This document shows, piece by piece, positions 54,657 to 63,482 of a DNA stretch of 64,000 nt. How positions within the stretch are numbered: position 1 is the stretch's first letter; the number at the start of each line of letters is the position of its first letter. Source of the stretch: Larkinella sp. C7 (GTDB lineage: Bacteria; Bacteroidota; Bacteroidia; Cytophagales; Spirosomataceae); contig NZ_VBSL01000013.1 in NCBI RefSeq assembly GCF_006149005.1, positions 62,001 through 126,000 of the forward strand, in the 5' to 3' direction. A program made the position numbers and the translations under genes. Under the pieces are notes generated by a model. The model ran no database searches and was not told the origin of the DNA. It saw only the letters and a list, made by a program, of their open reading frames with translations.

Positions 54657-55865
54657 CTATTTCTTTTTAAGTTGCTCGAAAACGTGAACGCCTTTTTTGT
54701 TGCCCACGGCAATGTCCGGCAATCGGTCACCGTTCATATCTTCCACGACAACGTGTAGACCCGCGCCGGAATTGTTGTCAATTTCGTGCGGAATCCAGGC
54801 GGGGTTTTTACCGGGTTTAAACTCAAACCAGTACAAAACCGCCGGTTCTTCCCGACCCGGATCACTGTCCGTTTTATTGTGGGCATAATACCGTTTTCCG
54901 GTTACCAAGTCGGGCTTTTTGTCGCCATTCATATCGACCAGGGCCAGATTATGGGTTTGGGAAATCGTTTTGTGAATCTCATGCGTCGTCCAGGTGGGGT
55001 TTCCTTCTGAATCTTTCCCCTGTTCGTGCCACCAGATGCCGTATTTGTGGGCTGAGGAACTGATGACATCGTTCAAACCGTCGCCGTTCACGTCCGTGAT
55101 GTACATCTGCGCGCACTCTTCACCCAGTTTAGCGGGATGGAACGTCCAGTTGGAACGCTTCGGATCGGTCTGTCCTTCCCACCAACCGGTATGAATCACG
55201 ACGTCCATTTTTTTGTCGCCATTGACGTCGCCAAAGCCCAACCCGTGGGTGTACATGTGCGTTCCGGGCGTATTTTCGCCCTTGCTGATCACAAACCGCT
55301 CCCACTCATCCGTAAAATTGTTGTCGGGTGAGCGCAGCCAGATGATTTCCTTGGCCGTCGGGTCGTTGCAAATGATGTCGGCCCGGCCATTGCCATCGAC
55401 GTCTACAAACAGGGGCGACTCGTTGCCCACCGAGGAGTGGATGGGATGAACCTTCCAGAGACCGGGCTGGTTTTTCGGATTTTCGTGCCAAACGGCTGAT
55501 TTACCGGGGAAATCGATTCGAATCATGTCCACCCAACCGTCCTTGTTAACATCCAGCGCGAAGTTCAGAAAGGAGTTGCTGTAGCCCGTGCTGTACGAGA
55601 ATTTTTCCGGCTTGGCCAGTTCGTGGGGTGTCCAGTTGGGGGCTTCAAACCAGTAGGCACCGGCCATGACATCTTTTTTCCCATCTTTGTTGACATCTCC
55701 GATGGTGGCGCCTTCGGCAATGAAATCGCTGGTCAGCACACTTTTTTTGAACTGAAGCTCGGTTCCTTTCTGGGCGTGGCCGGTCAGAATGCCCAGCGCC
55801 AGACAACTGGTCAGAAGCCAGCCTTTCCGGGTAAACGACGCCGGGATAATCGCTAAACTCTTCAT
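54657..55865 (-). CDS. Exported VCBS/FG-GAP-repeat protein 1
   Basis: The 402-aa protein has a signal peptide (LALGILTGHAQ) and a propeller built of repeats with calcium-binding D-x-[ND]-x-D-G cores: DVNKDGKKDVMAG, DVNKDGWVDMIR, DVDGNGRADI, DVNGDKKMDV, DVNGDGLNDV, DMNGDKKPDLV, DMNGDRLPDIAVG. This resembles integrin-alpha/FG-GAP proteins found in many Bacteroidota and Planctomycetes. Function is unknown; glycan or lectin-like binding is possible. It is paralogous to the next gene upstream (56006-57142), so a tandem duplication is likely. Confidence 0.87.
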   Translation of the reverse strand: MKSLAIIPASFTRKGWLLTSCLALGILTGHAQKGTELQFKKSVLTSDFIAEGATIGDVNKDGKKDVMAGAYWFEAPNWTPHELAKPEKFSYSTGYSNSFLNFALDVNKDGWVDMIRIDFPGKSAVWHENPKNQPGLWKVHPIHSSVGNESPLFVDVDGNGRADIICNDPTAKEIIWLRSPDNNFTDEWERFVISKGENTPGTHMYTHGLGFGDVNGDKKMDVVIHTGWWEGQTDPKRSNWTFHPAKLGEECAQMYITDVNGDGLNDVISSSAHKYGIWWHEQGKDSEGNPTWTTHEIHKTISQTHNLALVDMNGDKKPDLVTGKRYYAHNKTDSDPGREEPAVLYWFEFKPGKNPAWIPHEIDNNSGAGLHVVVEDMNGDRLPDIAVGNKKGVHVFEQLKKK

Positions 55866-56005
55866 TTTATATCGCGGTTGAAATACGATGCTCTACTACC
55901 GTAGTAAACAAACAAGCGGTTTTTTGTTCAATTCTACTCGGTTTCTTCGCCTGAACGGCAAATCCTAGCCCCAAAAACCCAGCCCAAACCGGTGAAAGCT
56001 CCTGC

Positions 56006-57142
56006 CTACTTTTCGTTGAAAAAAATCTCCAAACCGTCTTTGCCGGCAACAACAATGTCTAAACGTCCGGTGCCGCGCAGGTCGGCGAGGGCGAAGTAAA
56101 TGCCGGTTCCCTTGCCTTTGCCCGGCTGCCCGTAGGCAATGGTATGCTTTATAAATTCCTTGCCGTTCCAGGTGAAGTAATAAAGTCCCACGTCATCGTA
56201 AGCACCCGCATCCCCATCATTGTGGGCGCGGTAGCGTTTGCCGGTAATAAGTTCCGGTTTTTTATCGCCGTCGAGGTCAGCCCATTCCAGAACGTGGTAT
56301 TGCGATGCTTTTTCGTCGATGCTGTGCTTTTTCCAGCCGCGTTTGCCGCCTTCCAGCGTTTGTTCGTACCAGTGCAAGCCGTAGCCGTGTGCCTGCCCCA
56401 CAATCAGATCGTTGCGTTTGTCGCCGTTGACGTCGACCACCAGAATCGGAACGCTGGCCTGTTTGCCCAGGTCAAATTCGGGATGGAGCGTCCAGGGGCC
56501 TTTTTCTCGGTCGGCGGGGGCTTCGAGCCAGCCTTTGCTCACGATAAAATCGCTGCGACCGTCGCCGTTCACATCACCCAGGCCCAGGCCGTGATCCTGC
56601 GTCGGAGCCACGTCGACCTGCCTGAACGTTCCTCCTTTTTCCAGTTTGAAATATTTCAGCGGATGCTTCGGGTTGTTGGGGACGATTTCGATGACGCCAT
56701 CGCCGTCGACATCCCAGGCGCGGGTGGTTTCCACATTGCCAACTTTGCCGATGTCGTGAACCGCCCACAAATCCTTTTTACCAATACCGGGGTTTTCGAG
56801 CCATTTCAGATTCTCACCAAACCAGCCGCCGGTTACAATGTCGGCATGGCCGTCGCCGTTGACATCCAGCGGAATGGTCGAAAAGTCATCATAATATTGG
56901 TCGAACCGTTTCTGGTTGCCAATCAGATAGCGCTTGCGAAAAAGTGCCTTCGGATCAGCGGAGTTCTCATACCAGAAATCTCCCGAAACCAAATCCGGGC
57001 GACCATCCTTGTTAATATCGACAACACCAACGGTTTCGTAGCTTTCGGCTGCCACAAAATAGCGGCTAAACTGAATCTCTTTGGAGTCGGTTGCCAGCGA
57101 AACCCAACCTGCCAGGGCGATGGATAGGATACTTATCTTCAT
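56006..57142 (-). CDS. Exported VCBS/FG-GAP-repeat protein 2
   Basis: The 378-aa protein is a paralogue of the preceding VCBS protein, with DINKDGRPDLVSG, DVNGDGHADIVTG, DVDGDGVIEIV, DVNGDGRSDFI, DVNGDKRNDLIVG and DLDGDKKPELITG. A weak signal peptide (ILSIALAGWVSLAT) precedes it. It shares the KRYRAHNDGD region with the KRYYAHNKTDSD region of its neighbour. It lies between the RlmI-type gene and paralogue 1, all on the minus strand. Function unknown. Confidence 0.87.
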   Translation of the reverse strand: MKISILSIALAGWVSLATDSKEIQFSRYFVAAESYETVGVVDINKDGRPDLVSGDFWYENSADPKALFRKRYLIGNQKRFDQYYDDFSTIPLDVNGDGHADIVTGGWFGENLKWLENPGIGKKDLWAVHDIGKVGNVETTRAWDVDGDGVIEIVPNNPKHPLKYFKLEKGGTFRQVDVAPTQDHGLGLGDVNGDGRSDFIVSKGWLEAPADREKGPWTLHPEFDLGKQASVPILVVDVNGDKRNDLIVGQAHGYGLHWYEQTLEGGKRGWKKHSIDEKASQYHVLEWADLDGDKKPELITGKRYRAHNDGDAGAYDDVGLYYFTWNGKEFIKHTIAYGQPGKGKGTGIYFALADLRGTGRLDIVVAGKDGLEIFFNEK

Positions 57143-57172
57143 GCCTGCAAGTTTATAAATAATCTTGGTTTG

Positions 57173-58360
57173 TTACTCAACCCACAAAACCAATCCTTTC
57201 AAATAACCGCCTTCCGGGTGAAATAAATTGACCGGATGGTCGGCGGGTTGGCTCAAGTGGTGCAAAACCCGCACCTGCCGCCCGGCTTCGATGGCAGCCG
57301 CCACCACGGTATTGTAGAACAACTCCCGGTCAATGACCTGCGAACACGAAAACGTAAAGAGAATCCCCCCTTTTGCCACCCGGCGCAACCCTTCGGCATT
57401 CAGCCGTTTGTAGCCCTGAACGGCCCGATGCCGCGCCGACAGACTCTTGGCGTAGGCGGGCGGGTCCAACACGACCACATCGTATTGATCGTCGTGGGCG
57501 TGGAGGTATTTCATCACGTCATCCGCATACGCTTCGTGCCGGTTTGCCACCTCGGTTTCGCCAAAATTCAGGTTTACGTTGCGGTTGGTCAGGTCAATGG
57601 CTTTCTGGGAAGCATCGACGGAATGCACCAGGGTTGCCCCGGCCTTTAGCGCATAGACGGAAAAACCGCCCGAATAACAAAAGGCGTTCAACACCTTTTT
57701 TCCGGCGGAATAATGCGCCACGAGTTTTCGGTTATCGCGTTGATCGAGGAAAAAACCGGTTTTTTGCCCGGTGATCCAATCGACCAGAAACCGGTGTCCA
57801 TTTTCCATTACCTCATGCGGCACGTCCGCCCGGCCAAACCGGTAGGCATTCTGGATCGTGGCCGCATAGTCGTCGGGCAGCGTTTCGGCACTTTTGTCAT
57901 ACACGGCAAGAAGTTGATCTCCGAACACATTTTTCAGTGCTTCCGTAATCAGGTTTCGCTCGCGGTGCATCCCGATGGAGTGGGCCTGCAAAACCGCAAC
58001 TCCGTTGTAGATGTCAATAATCAGACCCGTACAACCGTCACCCTCGCCGTGAACCAGCCGATAACAATTGGTATCCGGTGGCAAAATGGCCGTTCGAATG
58101 CTTCGGATGGCAGTCAGCTTGGTAGTCCAGTACGCTGCATCGGGAATAATGGGCTGAAAAGAGAAAATGCGGACCAGAATGCTGCCGTTGTGAAAATGGC
58201 CGGTTGCCAGGTAAGTCCCTTTTTTGTCCAGCACTTCCACCACGTCACCGTCCTGGGGTTCGCCTTCGGTCCTAACCACGGCTCCGGAAAACACCCAGGG
58301 ATGAAACCGCCGGATGGCTTCCTCACGCCCGGGACGCAGGTATATTTTGGGTAAATTCAT
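57173..58360 (-). CDS. rlmI: RlmI-type 23S rRNA cytosine-5 methyltransferase
   Basis: The 395-aa protein has an N-terminal PUA domain (PWVFSGAVVRTEG, GDVVEVLDKKGTYLATG), an EEHD-like central part (TGLIIDIYNGVAVLQ) and a SAM-binding Rossmann domain with GKKVLNAFCYSGGFSVYALKAG and VVLDPPAYAKS. The last ends in FSCSQVIDREL; the Cys fits an m5C methylase. E. coli RlmI modifies C1962 of 23S rRNA, so the assignment is by family. The VCBS gene follows after 30 bases. Confidence 0.9.
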   Translation of the reverse strand: MNLPKIYLRPGREEAIRRFHPWVFSGAVVRTEGEPQDGDVVEVLDKKGTYLATGHFHNGSILVRIFSFQPIIPDAAYWTTKLTAIRSIRTAILPPDTNCYRLVHGEGDGCTGLIIDIYNGVAVLQAHSIGMHRERNLITEALKNVFGDQLLAVYDKSAETLPDDYAATIQNAYRFGRADVPHEVMENGHRFLVDWITGQKTGFFLDQRDNRKLVAHYSAGKKVLNAFCYSGGFSVYALKAGATLVHSVDASQKAIDLTNRNVNLNFGETEVANRHEAYADDVMKYLHAHDDQYDVVVLDPPAYAKSLSARHRAVQGYKRLNAEGLRRVAKGGILFTFSCSQVIDRELFYNTVVAAAIEAGRQVRVLHHLSQPADHPVNLFHPEGGYLKGLVLWVE

Positions 58361-58456
58361 TTTTGTTGACTCGTTGAACGGGCGAAACTACAAAATTCAC
58401 GGCCCATTGACATTACGTCCCTCCGGACTTTCGTCAGCATCGGCCCCGAATCTGGC

Positions 58457-59461
58457 TTACTCTTCCGGTCGGACATTCAACAGGCGTTTCCACCAGCTCT
58501 GTTTTTCTTCGGTCTCCTCCTCTGAGTCAATCGCCGATGGAGCAGTCTTTGCCAGTTTTTCCAGATCGGGTTGCCCGGCATCTACCCAGCAGGTATACCA
58601 GAAATCACCAACCATTTTAACCGATGCCCGCATCTGCCGCTCCACCTGGCCGCGCAGTCGCTCGTGGTATTTCCGGGAAAAATCGTCGGTGTATACCTTC
58701 ACAGTCTGGCCATTGCGCTCTTCAAAACCGTACTTCCGGGTGTCGCCTACCTGTTCGGTAAGTTCTATTTCAAACCGCAAGACCGAGTCCAGCGCGGCAT
58801 GGGCGTCGAAAACCGCCCGCCAGGCCGCTTTCTGGGGTGAGGGCACATAGGTGGCCGAACCGGTAAAAAAGTCATACTCTGTACTGAACAATTCCGGTAG
58901 TCTCGACTCCCAGAAACCGTGAATACCCTGCTGCCCCGACAGTTGGCCGTTGTAGTTGCGGGTGGTATGCAATGGCACATTCGCATCGGCAATGTAATGG
59001 CCCAGGTCGGCCGAAATTTTCAGGATGCGTTTGGCGTCACGGGCCTTAAAAGCTTCGGTTAATTGAAATTTGGCCAGTTGAATGTGCCACGGCACAATCC
59101 CATGCAGGGCGAGGGTATCTTCTCCGTAGCGTTCCGTCGCCTGTTTCCACGAACGCGGCAAGATCGCCTTCGTGGTATCGGGATACGCATCCAGGTCGAT
59201 GAAATGCCGGGGGGCTTCCCCGGCGACGGCATACCGCCTTTTGTCGGGATTGACGGCATTCTCGGTCAGGTAGTCGATGTGCTTCTTATAAAAGGCCAGC
59301 ATCTCCGGCGGTAAGGTAAACACCGCCAGCCGGTTAATGCGCTTGTGGGCGTAGAAGCCCCACTGCGGCTTTCCAACCGGCCGTGAATGGGCCACCATTG
59401 CGAAAAAAAACAGCAGAAAAACTTGATTCGAAATATTTATACGATACCTTTGTTCAAACAT
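58457..59461 (-). CDS. Zinc-dependent phospholipase C / S1-P1 nuclease-like protein
   Basis: The 334-aa protein has an N-terminal hydrophobic stretch (NQVFLLFFFAMVAHS), then a helical domain with WGFYAHKRINRLAVF, ILKISADLGHYIADANVPLHT and GIHGFWESRLPE, matching the zinc ligands His/Asp/Glu of the phospholipase C / S1-P1 nuclease fold. Bacteroidota members are annotated as zinc dependent phospholipase C family. The true substrate is not known. It is 96 bases upstream of rlmI and divergent from the Dabb gene. Confidence 0.86.
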   Translation of the reverse strand: MFEQRYRINISNQVFLLFFFAMVAHSRPVGKPQWGFYAHKRINRLAVFTLPPEMLAFYKKHIDYLTENAVNPDKRRYAVAGEAPRHFIDLDAYPDTTKAILPRSWKQATERYGEDTLALHGIVPWHIQLAKFQLTEAFKARDAKRILKISADLGHYIADANVPLHTTRNYNGQLSGQQGIHGFWESRLPELFSTEYDFFTGSATYVPSPQKAAWRAVFDAHAALDSVLRFEIELTEQVGDTRKYGFEERNGQTVKVYTDDFSRKYHERLRGQVERQMRASVKMVGDFWYTCWVDAGQPDLEKLAKTAPSAIDSEEETEEKQSWWKRLLNVRPEE

Positions 59462-59551
59462 AGCACTTTAACAAGAAAAGTTTCTACTTTATTTATAAAA
59501 GACTGTGTTGTTCAGAATAATATTTGGAATAACATCAATTTCACAATCATC

Positions 59552-59953
59552 ATGAAACGCAAATCCATTGGCTACAGCCTAATTCTTTTCTTCTTCGGAG
59601 TTTTCGGCCTTGTTATCTACGGTGCCTACTCACCTGCCAGAAAAGCCCAAAAACAGCAAATTGTCTGCTTTAAATTCAAAGAAGGCACTAAAAATGAAGC
59701 GATTGAGCAACATATGCGTGAGTTTGCCGCTTTAAAGCATGAAATTCCTCAGATCATTTCTTACACCTCCGGGAAGACCTTAAACGGGGTTAGCGGTAGT
59801 TCTTCCGAGTATGATGTGATGCACTACCTCACTTTCCAGAGCGAAGCTGACATTGAGACGTTCAACAAGAACCAAAAGCAACAGGAGTTCGTAAAAAATA
59901 ATAAGGCAAGCTGGGATAAGGTATTCACCATCAATTCGGATATCCGCCAGTAA
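59552..59953 (+). CDS. Membrane-anchored Dabb-domain protein
   Basis: The 133-aa protein has one N-terminal membrane segment (GYSLILFFFGVFGLVIYG) and a Dabb (stress-responsive alpha/beta barrel) domain with IVCFKFKEGTKNEAIEQ and MHYLTFQSEADIETFNKN. Such small dimeric barrels occur in plants and bacteria; its catalytic role is unclear. The frame is open from 59387, but ATG 59552 directly precedes the membrane segment. It is divergent from the phospholipase-like gene. Confidence 0.85.
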   Translation: MKRKSIGYSLILFFFGVFGLVIYGAYSPARKAQKQQIVCFKFKEGTKNEAIEQHMREFAALKHEIPQIISYTSGKTLNGVSGSSSEYDVMHYLTFQSEADIETFNKNQKQQEFVKNNKASWDKVFTINSDIRQ

Positions 59954-59986
59954 GCCTCCGGAATCACTCCCGTGATTCAACATTAA

Positions 59987-60018
59987 TTTGCATAGTTTCT
60001 CGTAAATCCCTACTTTTG
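59987..60018 (+). promoter_or_regulatory. Bacteroidota promoter of rpsT
   Basis: TTTG (59987-59990), exactly 20 bases, then TACTTTTG (60011-60018) is a full match to the Bacteroidota housekeeping consensus. It lies 40 bases before the rpsT start. Confidence 0.88.
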
Positions 60019-60057
60019 CGGATATTTCTGAGAAACTGTATACTGTACTAATAAGCA

Positions 60058-60321
60058 ATGGCAAATCATAAGTCGGCATTGAAGCGGGTCCGGGCAAACG
60101 AAAAGAAACGTTTGTTGAACCGTTTCCAACACAAAACGACCCGTTCACTGATCAAGCGTTTGCGGCTGACAACCGACAAGGTGGCTGCAACTGAATTGTA
60201 TAAAACGGTGTCATCGCTGCTGGACAAACTGGCAAAGCGGAATATTATTCACAAAAACAAAGCGTCTAACAACAAGTCGAAACTGGCGAAACTCGTCAAC
60301 GGACTGGCTGTTGCTGCTTAA
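60058..60321 (+). CDS. rpsT: 30S ribosomal protein S20
   Basis: This 87-aa basic protein with NHKSALKRVRANEKKRLLN and LAKRNIIHKNKASNNKSKLAKLVN is ribosomal protein S20, which binds 16S rRNA. Start and stop are clear, and length fits the family (84-88 aa). It is a single-gene unit with a strong promoter. The 3' region has a long palindrome and a terminator. Confidence 0.98.
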   Translation: MANHKSALKRVRANEKKRLLNRFQHKTTRSLIKRLRLTTDKVAATELYKTVSSLLDKLAKRNIIHKNKASNNKSKLAKLVNGLAVAA

Positions 60322-60330
60322 TTCATTTCG

Positions 60331-60362
60331 TATTGGAAAACCGCCCGGGCGGTTTTCCAATA
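60331..60362. repeat. Perfect 32-bp palindrome
   Basis: Bases 60331-60362 equal their own reverse complement over 16 pairs with no loop. It sits 9 bases after the rpsT stop and before the true terminator. Lacking a T-run, it might be an mRNA-stabilising stem or a protein-binding site. Confidence 0.85.
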
Positions 60363-60379
60363 CGCTCAAAAACGTTAGG

Positions 60380-60418
60380 AAAACCTTATCTGATTTCGTT
60401 CAGGTAAGGTTTTTTTTT
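60380..60418 (+). terminator. Terminator after rpsT
   Basis: A stem of 13-14 pairs with one G-T wobble (60380-60393 with 60400-60412) precedes a run of nine T. Confidence 0.9.
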
Positions 60419-60441
60419 GGCCCATCCACACCCACCCAACC

Positions 60442-61137
60442 ATGACTTACGAAAGTTCCCGCAAAATACGGAGCTGGGCGGAAGAAGACCGCCCCCGCGA
60501 AAAACTGATGCTCAAAGGCCGGGCCGCGCTCTCCGACGCCGAACTCATTGCCATCCTCATCGGTTCCGGCACCCGCGATCTGTCCGCCGTCGACGTAGCG
60601 AAGGTAATTCTGCAAAGTGTGGGCCATAACCTCAACGATCTGGCCCGGCTGAGTGTCAAGGATTTGTCGAAGTTCAAAGGCATTGGCGAGGCCAAAGCCA
60701 TCAGCATCGTTGCGGCACTCGAACTGGGCCGAAGGCGAAAAGAACAGGACCGTCCGCTTCGGCTGCGCATCACCAGTTCCCGGGATGCCTATGAAGAAAT
60801 AAAACCGCATTTGCTGGACAAGCAACACGAAGAGTTCTGGATTTTACTGCTGAATCGCGCGAACGAAGTGATCCGGCCCGTTCAGATCAGCTCCGGTGGC
60901 GTATCCGGCACGGTGGCTGATCCGAAGCTGATTTTCAAACATGCGCTCGAGCAACTGGCCAGCGCCCTGATTCTGGTTCACAACCACCCGTCCGGCCAAC
61001 TGGCAGCTTCACAAGCAGACAGGGATCTGACCAAAAAACTGAAAGACGCTGGGCGCTTACTCGATATTCCCATCCTCGATCATCTGATTTTTACGGATCA
61101 GTCGTATTTAAGTTTTGCCGACCAGGGAATATTATAA
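60442..61137 (+). CDS. radC: RadC-family JAMM protein
   Basis: The 231-aa protein has an N-terminal UPF0758/HhH-like region (SDAELIAILIGSGT, LSKFKGIGEAKAISIVAALELG) and a C-terminal JAMM (MPN+) domain with the metal motif LVHNHPSGQLAASQAD. RadC was first linked to DNA repair, though evidence is disputed; a metal-dependent hydrolase is possible. The ATG lies 24 bases after the rpsT terminator. It is likely expressed alone. Confidence 0.93.
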   Translation: MTYESSRKIRSWAEEDRPREKLMLKGRAALSDAELIAILIGSGTRDLSAVDVAKVILQSVGHNLNDLARLSVKDLSKFKGIGEAKAISIVAALELGRRRKEQDRPLRLRITSSRDAYEEIKPHLLDKQHEEFWILLLNRANEVIRPVQISSGGVSGTVADPKLIFKHALEQLASALILVHNHPSGQLAASQADRDLTKKLKDAGRLLDIPILDHLIFTDQSYLSFADQGIL

Positions 61138-61159
61138 GGCCGCTGTGATATTAGATAGC

Positions 61160-61198
61160 AAAAAAAAGACCGGTACGATTTATAAAATCATACCGGTC
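61160..61198 (-). terminator. Terminator of the Cys-rich lipoprotein gene
   Basis: On the minus strand a 13-bp stem with one mismatch (61186-61198 and 61168-61180) leads into eight T (61160-61167). It lies 28 bases beyond the lipoprotein stop. Confidence 0.85.
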
Positions 61199-61225
61199 AC
61201 CGTCTAACTATTCGATCCTATCAGG

Positions 61226-61660
61226 TTATTTTTTCAAGTTGACCGTAATCACGGCTTCTTTGGGGGTGCCATCCGGTTTGGTTCCCGGAAATGGCTGGAC
61301 CTCCGACAACGTTACTTCATAGCTTTCGGCCCCCAACTGAACCGTCATCACATCGCGGTTTTTCAACTGGGTTCCGCACTGCCCGATGCACAATTCGCCC
61401 GATTGGGACTGCGTTTCGCTTTTCAGCGTAAACTTCACCTGCGCGTTCCCGAGCCACACACAATTGGCATTATACGGGCAACGGCTGTCGGAAATACTAT
61501 CGACATTCAGGGTTACATCCTGTCTAACCCGGGCCAGCTGGTTCACTTTCACCGTTACGGCCTGAGTGTCTTCGGTAGGCGTTACTTTATTCTCTTTCTC
61601 GCAACCGACTGCCAGCAAGCCCACCAGCAGGAATCCATACAAACTTTTAAATGGTGTCAT
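61226..61660 (-). CDS. Cys-rich hypothetical lipoprotein
   Basis: The 144-aa protein has a lipobox (GLLAVGCEKEN) and a beta-type body. Three or four additional Cys (SRCPYNANCVWLG and ELCIGQCG) could form disulfides in the periplasm. The SRCP-x4-CVWxG motif recurs in small Bacteroidota lipoproteins of unknown function. No enzyme signature is seen. It is a monocistronic unit with its own terminator, convergent to radC. Confidence 0.82.
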   Translation of the reverse strand: MTPFKSLYGFLLVGLLAVGCEKENKVTPTEDTQAVTVKVNQLARVRQDVTLNVDSISDSRCPYNANCVWLGNAQVKFTLKSETQSQSGELCIGQCGTQLKNRDVMTVQLGAESYEVTLSEVQPFPGTKPDGTPKEAVITVNLKK

Positions 61661-61789
61661 TTGTTGTTATCGTTTGTCTGAATGACCCCATTCCAGGAAA
61701 GACGGTTGGAACCTTTTTGATTTTTTTACGCCTTTTTTTTACCTGCCCCAATTTTTGGAAAAACCGTGAATCTGTCGCTCTGGTCAATA

Positions 61790-61815
61790 AAAAAGGGCCT
61801 GATCAGGCCCTTTTT
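61790..61815. terminator. Bidirectional terminator (26-bp palindrome)
   Basis: Perfect 13-bp arms with A5 and T5 ends, centred on GATC. It lies 77 bases beyond the stop of the microprotein at 61893. Confidence 0.88.
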
Positions 61816-61892
61816 AACAATGAAATATGAATGATGCTGCCAACCGATCCCGAGACGGGTCAGGCCTGCAGCAAACGGTTGCGAACTGAGTC

Positions 61893-61991
61893 TTAGTACT
61901 TCCGCTCTTTGTTTTCCAGCCAGCGACCCGCAATGAATGCCGCAGTTAATAAAACAATATAAAAAACGATGGTTACGATAGTCATGAACAT
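61893..61991 (-). CDS. Single-TM microprotein of 30-32 aa
   Basis: Reading minus from ATG 61991 (MFM...) or 61985 gives MTIVTIVFYIVLLTAAFIAG followed by a basic/acidic tail (RWLENKERKY) and TAA. It is one membrane helix with positive residues after it. The ORF is too short for normal gene callers but has a TATTTTTG -7 element 29-35 bases upstream (plus coordinates 62020-62027) and a terminator downstream. Its features recall small subunits such as those of oxidases, but I cannot name it and no partner is adjacent. Confidence 0.6.
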   Translation of the reverse strand: MFMTIVTIVFYIVLLTAAFIAGRWLENKERKY

Positions 61992-62019
61992 AGTAGTACC
62001 GGTTTATGAATTGTTGACG

Positions 62020-62027
62020 CAAAAATA
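62020..62027 (-). promoter_or_regulatory. -7 element for the microprotein
   Basis: On the minus strand this reads TATTTTTG, an exact TAnnTTTG match. No clear -33 box at 19-21 bases. Confidence 0.45.
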
Positions 62028-62102
62028 GTAAAAACTGAACGGGAAGCGCACACGCTAAGCGATTAATCCACCACTTTATTACAAATAATCGTTTCCACCC
62101 GG

Positions 62103-63227
62103 TTACAGTACCCCCTTGGTGCTTGGTAGGGTATCCAGTTCTTTCAGATCGCGTTTGACGGCCATCTTGATCGATTTGGCAAAAGCTTTAAAGATCGATT
62201 CAATTTTGTGGTGCTCATTCTCCCCTTCCACTTTGATGTTCAGATTGCAGAGTGCCGCGTCGGAAAACGACTTGAAGAAATGAAAGAACATCTCCGTTGG
62301 CATTTCGCCAATTTTCTCCCTTTTGAAATCAGCTTCCCACACCAGCCACGGTCGCCCTGAGAAATCGATTCCCACCTGGGCCAGGGCTTCATCCATCGGC
62401 AGCAAAAAACCGTACCGGCTTATACCCCGCTTGTCACCCAGGGCTTTGCGATACGCTTCGCCCAACGCCAGAGCGGTGTCTTCAATCGTGTGGTGTTCGT
62501 CAATATGGAGGTCACCTTTCACCCGAATCACCAGATCGGAACCGGAGTGACGGGCCACCTGGTCGAGCATGTGATCGAAAAACCCAATACCGGTTTCGAT
62601 GGTGGCCCGACCCCGCCCGTCCAGATTCAGTTCAACGTGGATTTGGGTTTCGTTGGTATGGCGGTCCACGACAGCCGTCCGGGCCGGTAACTTCAGCAAT
62701 TCATAAATCAGGTCCCAGTTGTCGGTCGACAGCGCCAAGGCCTTCTGCATGTCGTCGGTCATGCCTTCCGTGGGGTCCTGCGGAGCAATCAGAATGGCTT
62801 TGGCACCCAGATTGACCGCCATTTGAATATCCGTCAGCCGGTCACCGATCACGTAGCTTTCCGGCAGGTTATAAGCCTCCGTCAGGTATTCCGTCAACAT
62901 ACCGATTCCGGGTTTGCGGGTCGACGCGCCTTCGTGGGGGTACGTCTTGTCAATATGAACGGCTTTGAAATGGATATTTTCCCCTTCCAGGGTTTTCATC
63001 ATTTTGTTGTGGGCAGGCCAGAACGTATCTTCCGGAAAAACCGCCGTTCCCAAACCGTCCTGATTGGTAACCATCACCAAGTCGAAGTCGGTTTCTTCGG
63101 CAATTTTGCGCAGATTGGAAAGTACTTTCGGAATGTATTCCAGTTTTTCCAGCGAATCTACCTGCTGGTCGGGCTGAGGTTCGAAGATGATGGTACCATC
63201 CCGGTCGATGAACAGAACTTTCTTCAT
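62103..63227 (-). CDS. hisB: Bifunctional histidinol-phosphatase / imidazoleglycerol-phosphate dehydratase
   Basis: The 374-aa protein is a fusion of a HAD phosphatase (residues 1-165, [13 protein letters not shown], with [10 protein letters not shown], and RKPGIGM) and a dehydratase (170-374, with [31 protein letters not shown] and the second HHKIES). Both catalyse late histidine steps, acting on histidinol phosphate and imidazoleglycerol phosphate. It stands alone here; other his genes are not in the window. A minus-strand -7 element TACCTTTG (plus 63247-63254) is 20 bases upstream. Confidence 0.96.
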   Translation of the reverse strand: MKKVLFIDRDGTIIFEPQPDQQVDSLEKLEYIPKVLSNLRKIAEETDFDLVMVTNQDGLGTAVFPEDTFWPAHNKMMKTLEGENIHFKAVHIDKTYPHEGASTRKPGIGMLTEYLTEAYNLPESYVIGDRLTDIQMAVNLGAKAILIAPQDPTEGMTDDMQKALALSTDNWDLIYELLKLPARTAVVDRHTNETQIHVELNLDGRGRATIETGIGFFDHMLDQVARHSGSDLVIRVKGDLHIDEHHTIEDTALALGEAYRKALGDKRGISRYGFLLPMDEALAQVGIDFSGRPWLVWEADFKREKIGEMPTEMFFHFFKSFSDAALCNLNIKVEGENEHHKIESIFKAFAKSIKMAVKRDLKELDTLPSTKGVL

Positions 63228-63246
63228 AAGGCTTTTTAGTGGAATG

Positions 63247-63254
63247 CAAAGGTA
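63247..63254 (-). promoter_or_regulatory. -7 element for hisB
   Basis: Minus-strand TACCTTTG is an exact match to TAnnTTTG, 20 bases before the hisB ATG. No -33 box at proper spacing was found. Confidence 0.5.
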
Positions 63255-63482
63255 GCGAATGCATCAACTGGAACGGCATTTCTGTATTTTTTTACTACTA
63301 TTGTACCCAAATAGACTCCCCTACCTATTTTATCTGTTAAATAAATATTAAAAATAGATACGTAACTAACACACTTACAGGTTAGTACATAAATAGAATG
63401 CACGATACTTGCAAGCCAGGTCCTGCCTTTTTATCCAGATCGTAGTTTTATATCGTTTATTTTTTCCATTCCATAAAAAAAA

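Noticed and set aside
59387-59551. N-terminal extension of the Dabb protein
   Set aside because: It overlaps the start of the divergent phospholipase-like gene and lies before the natural membrane segment.
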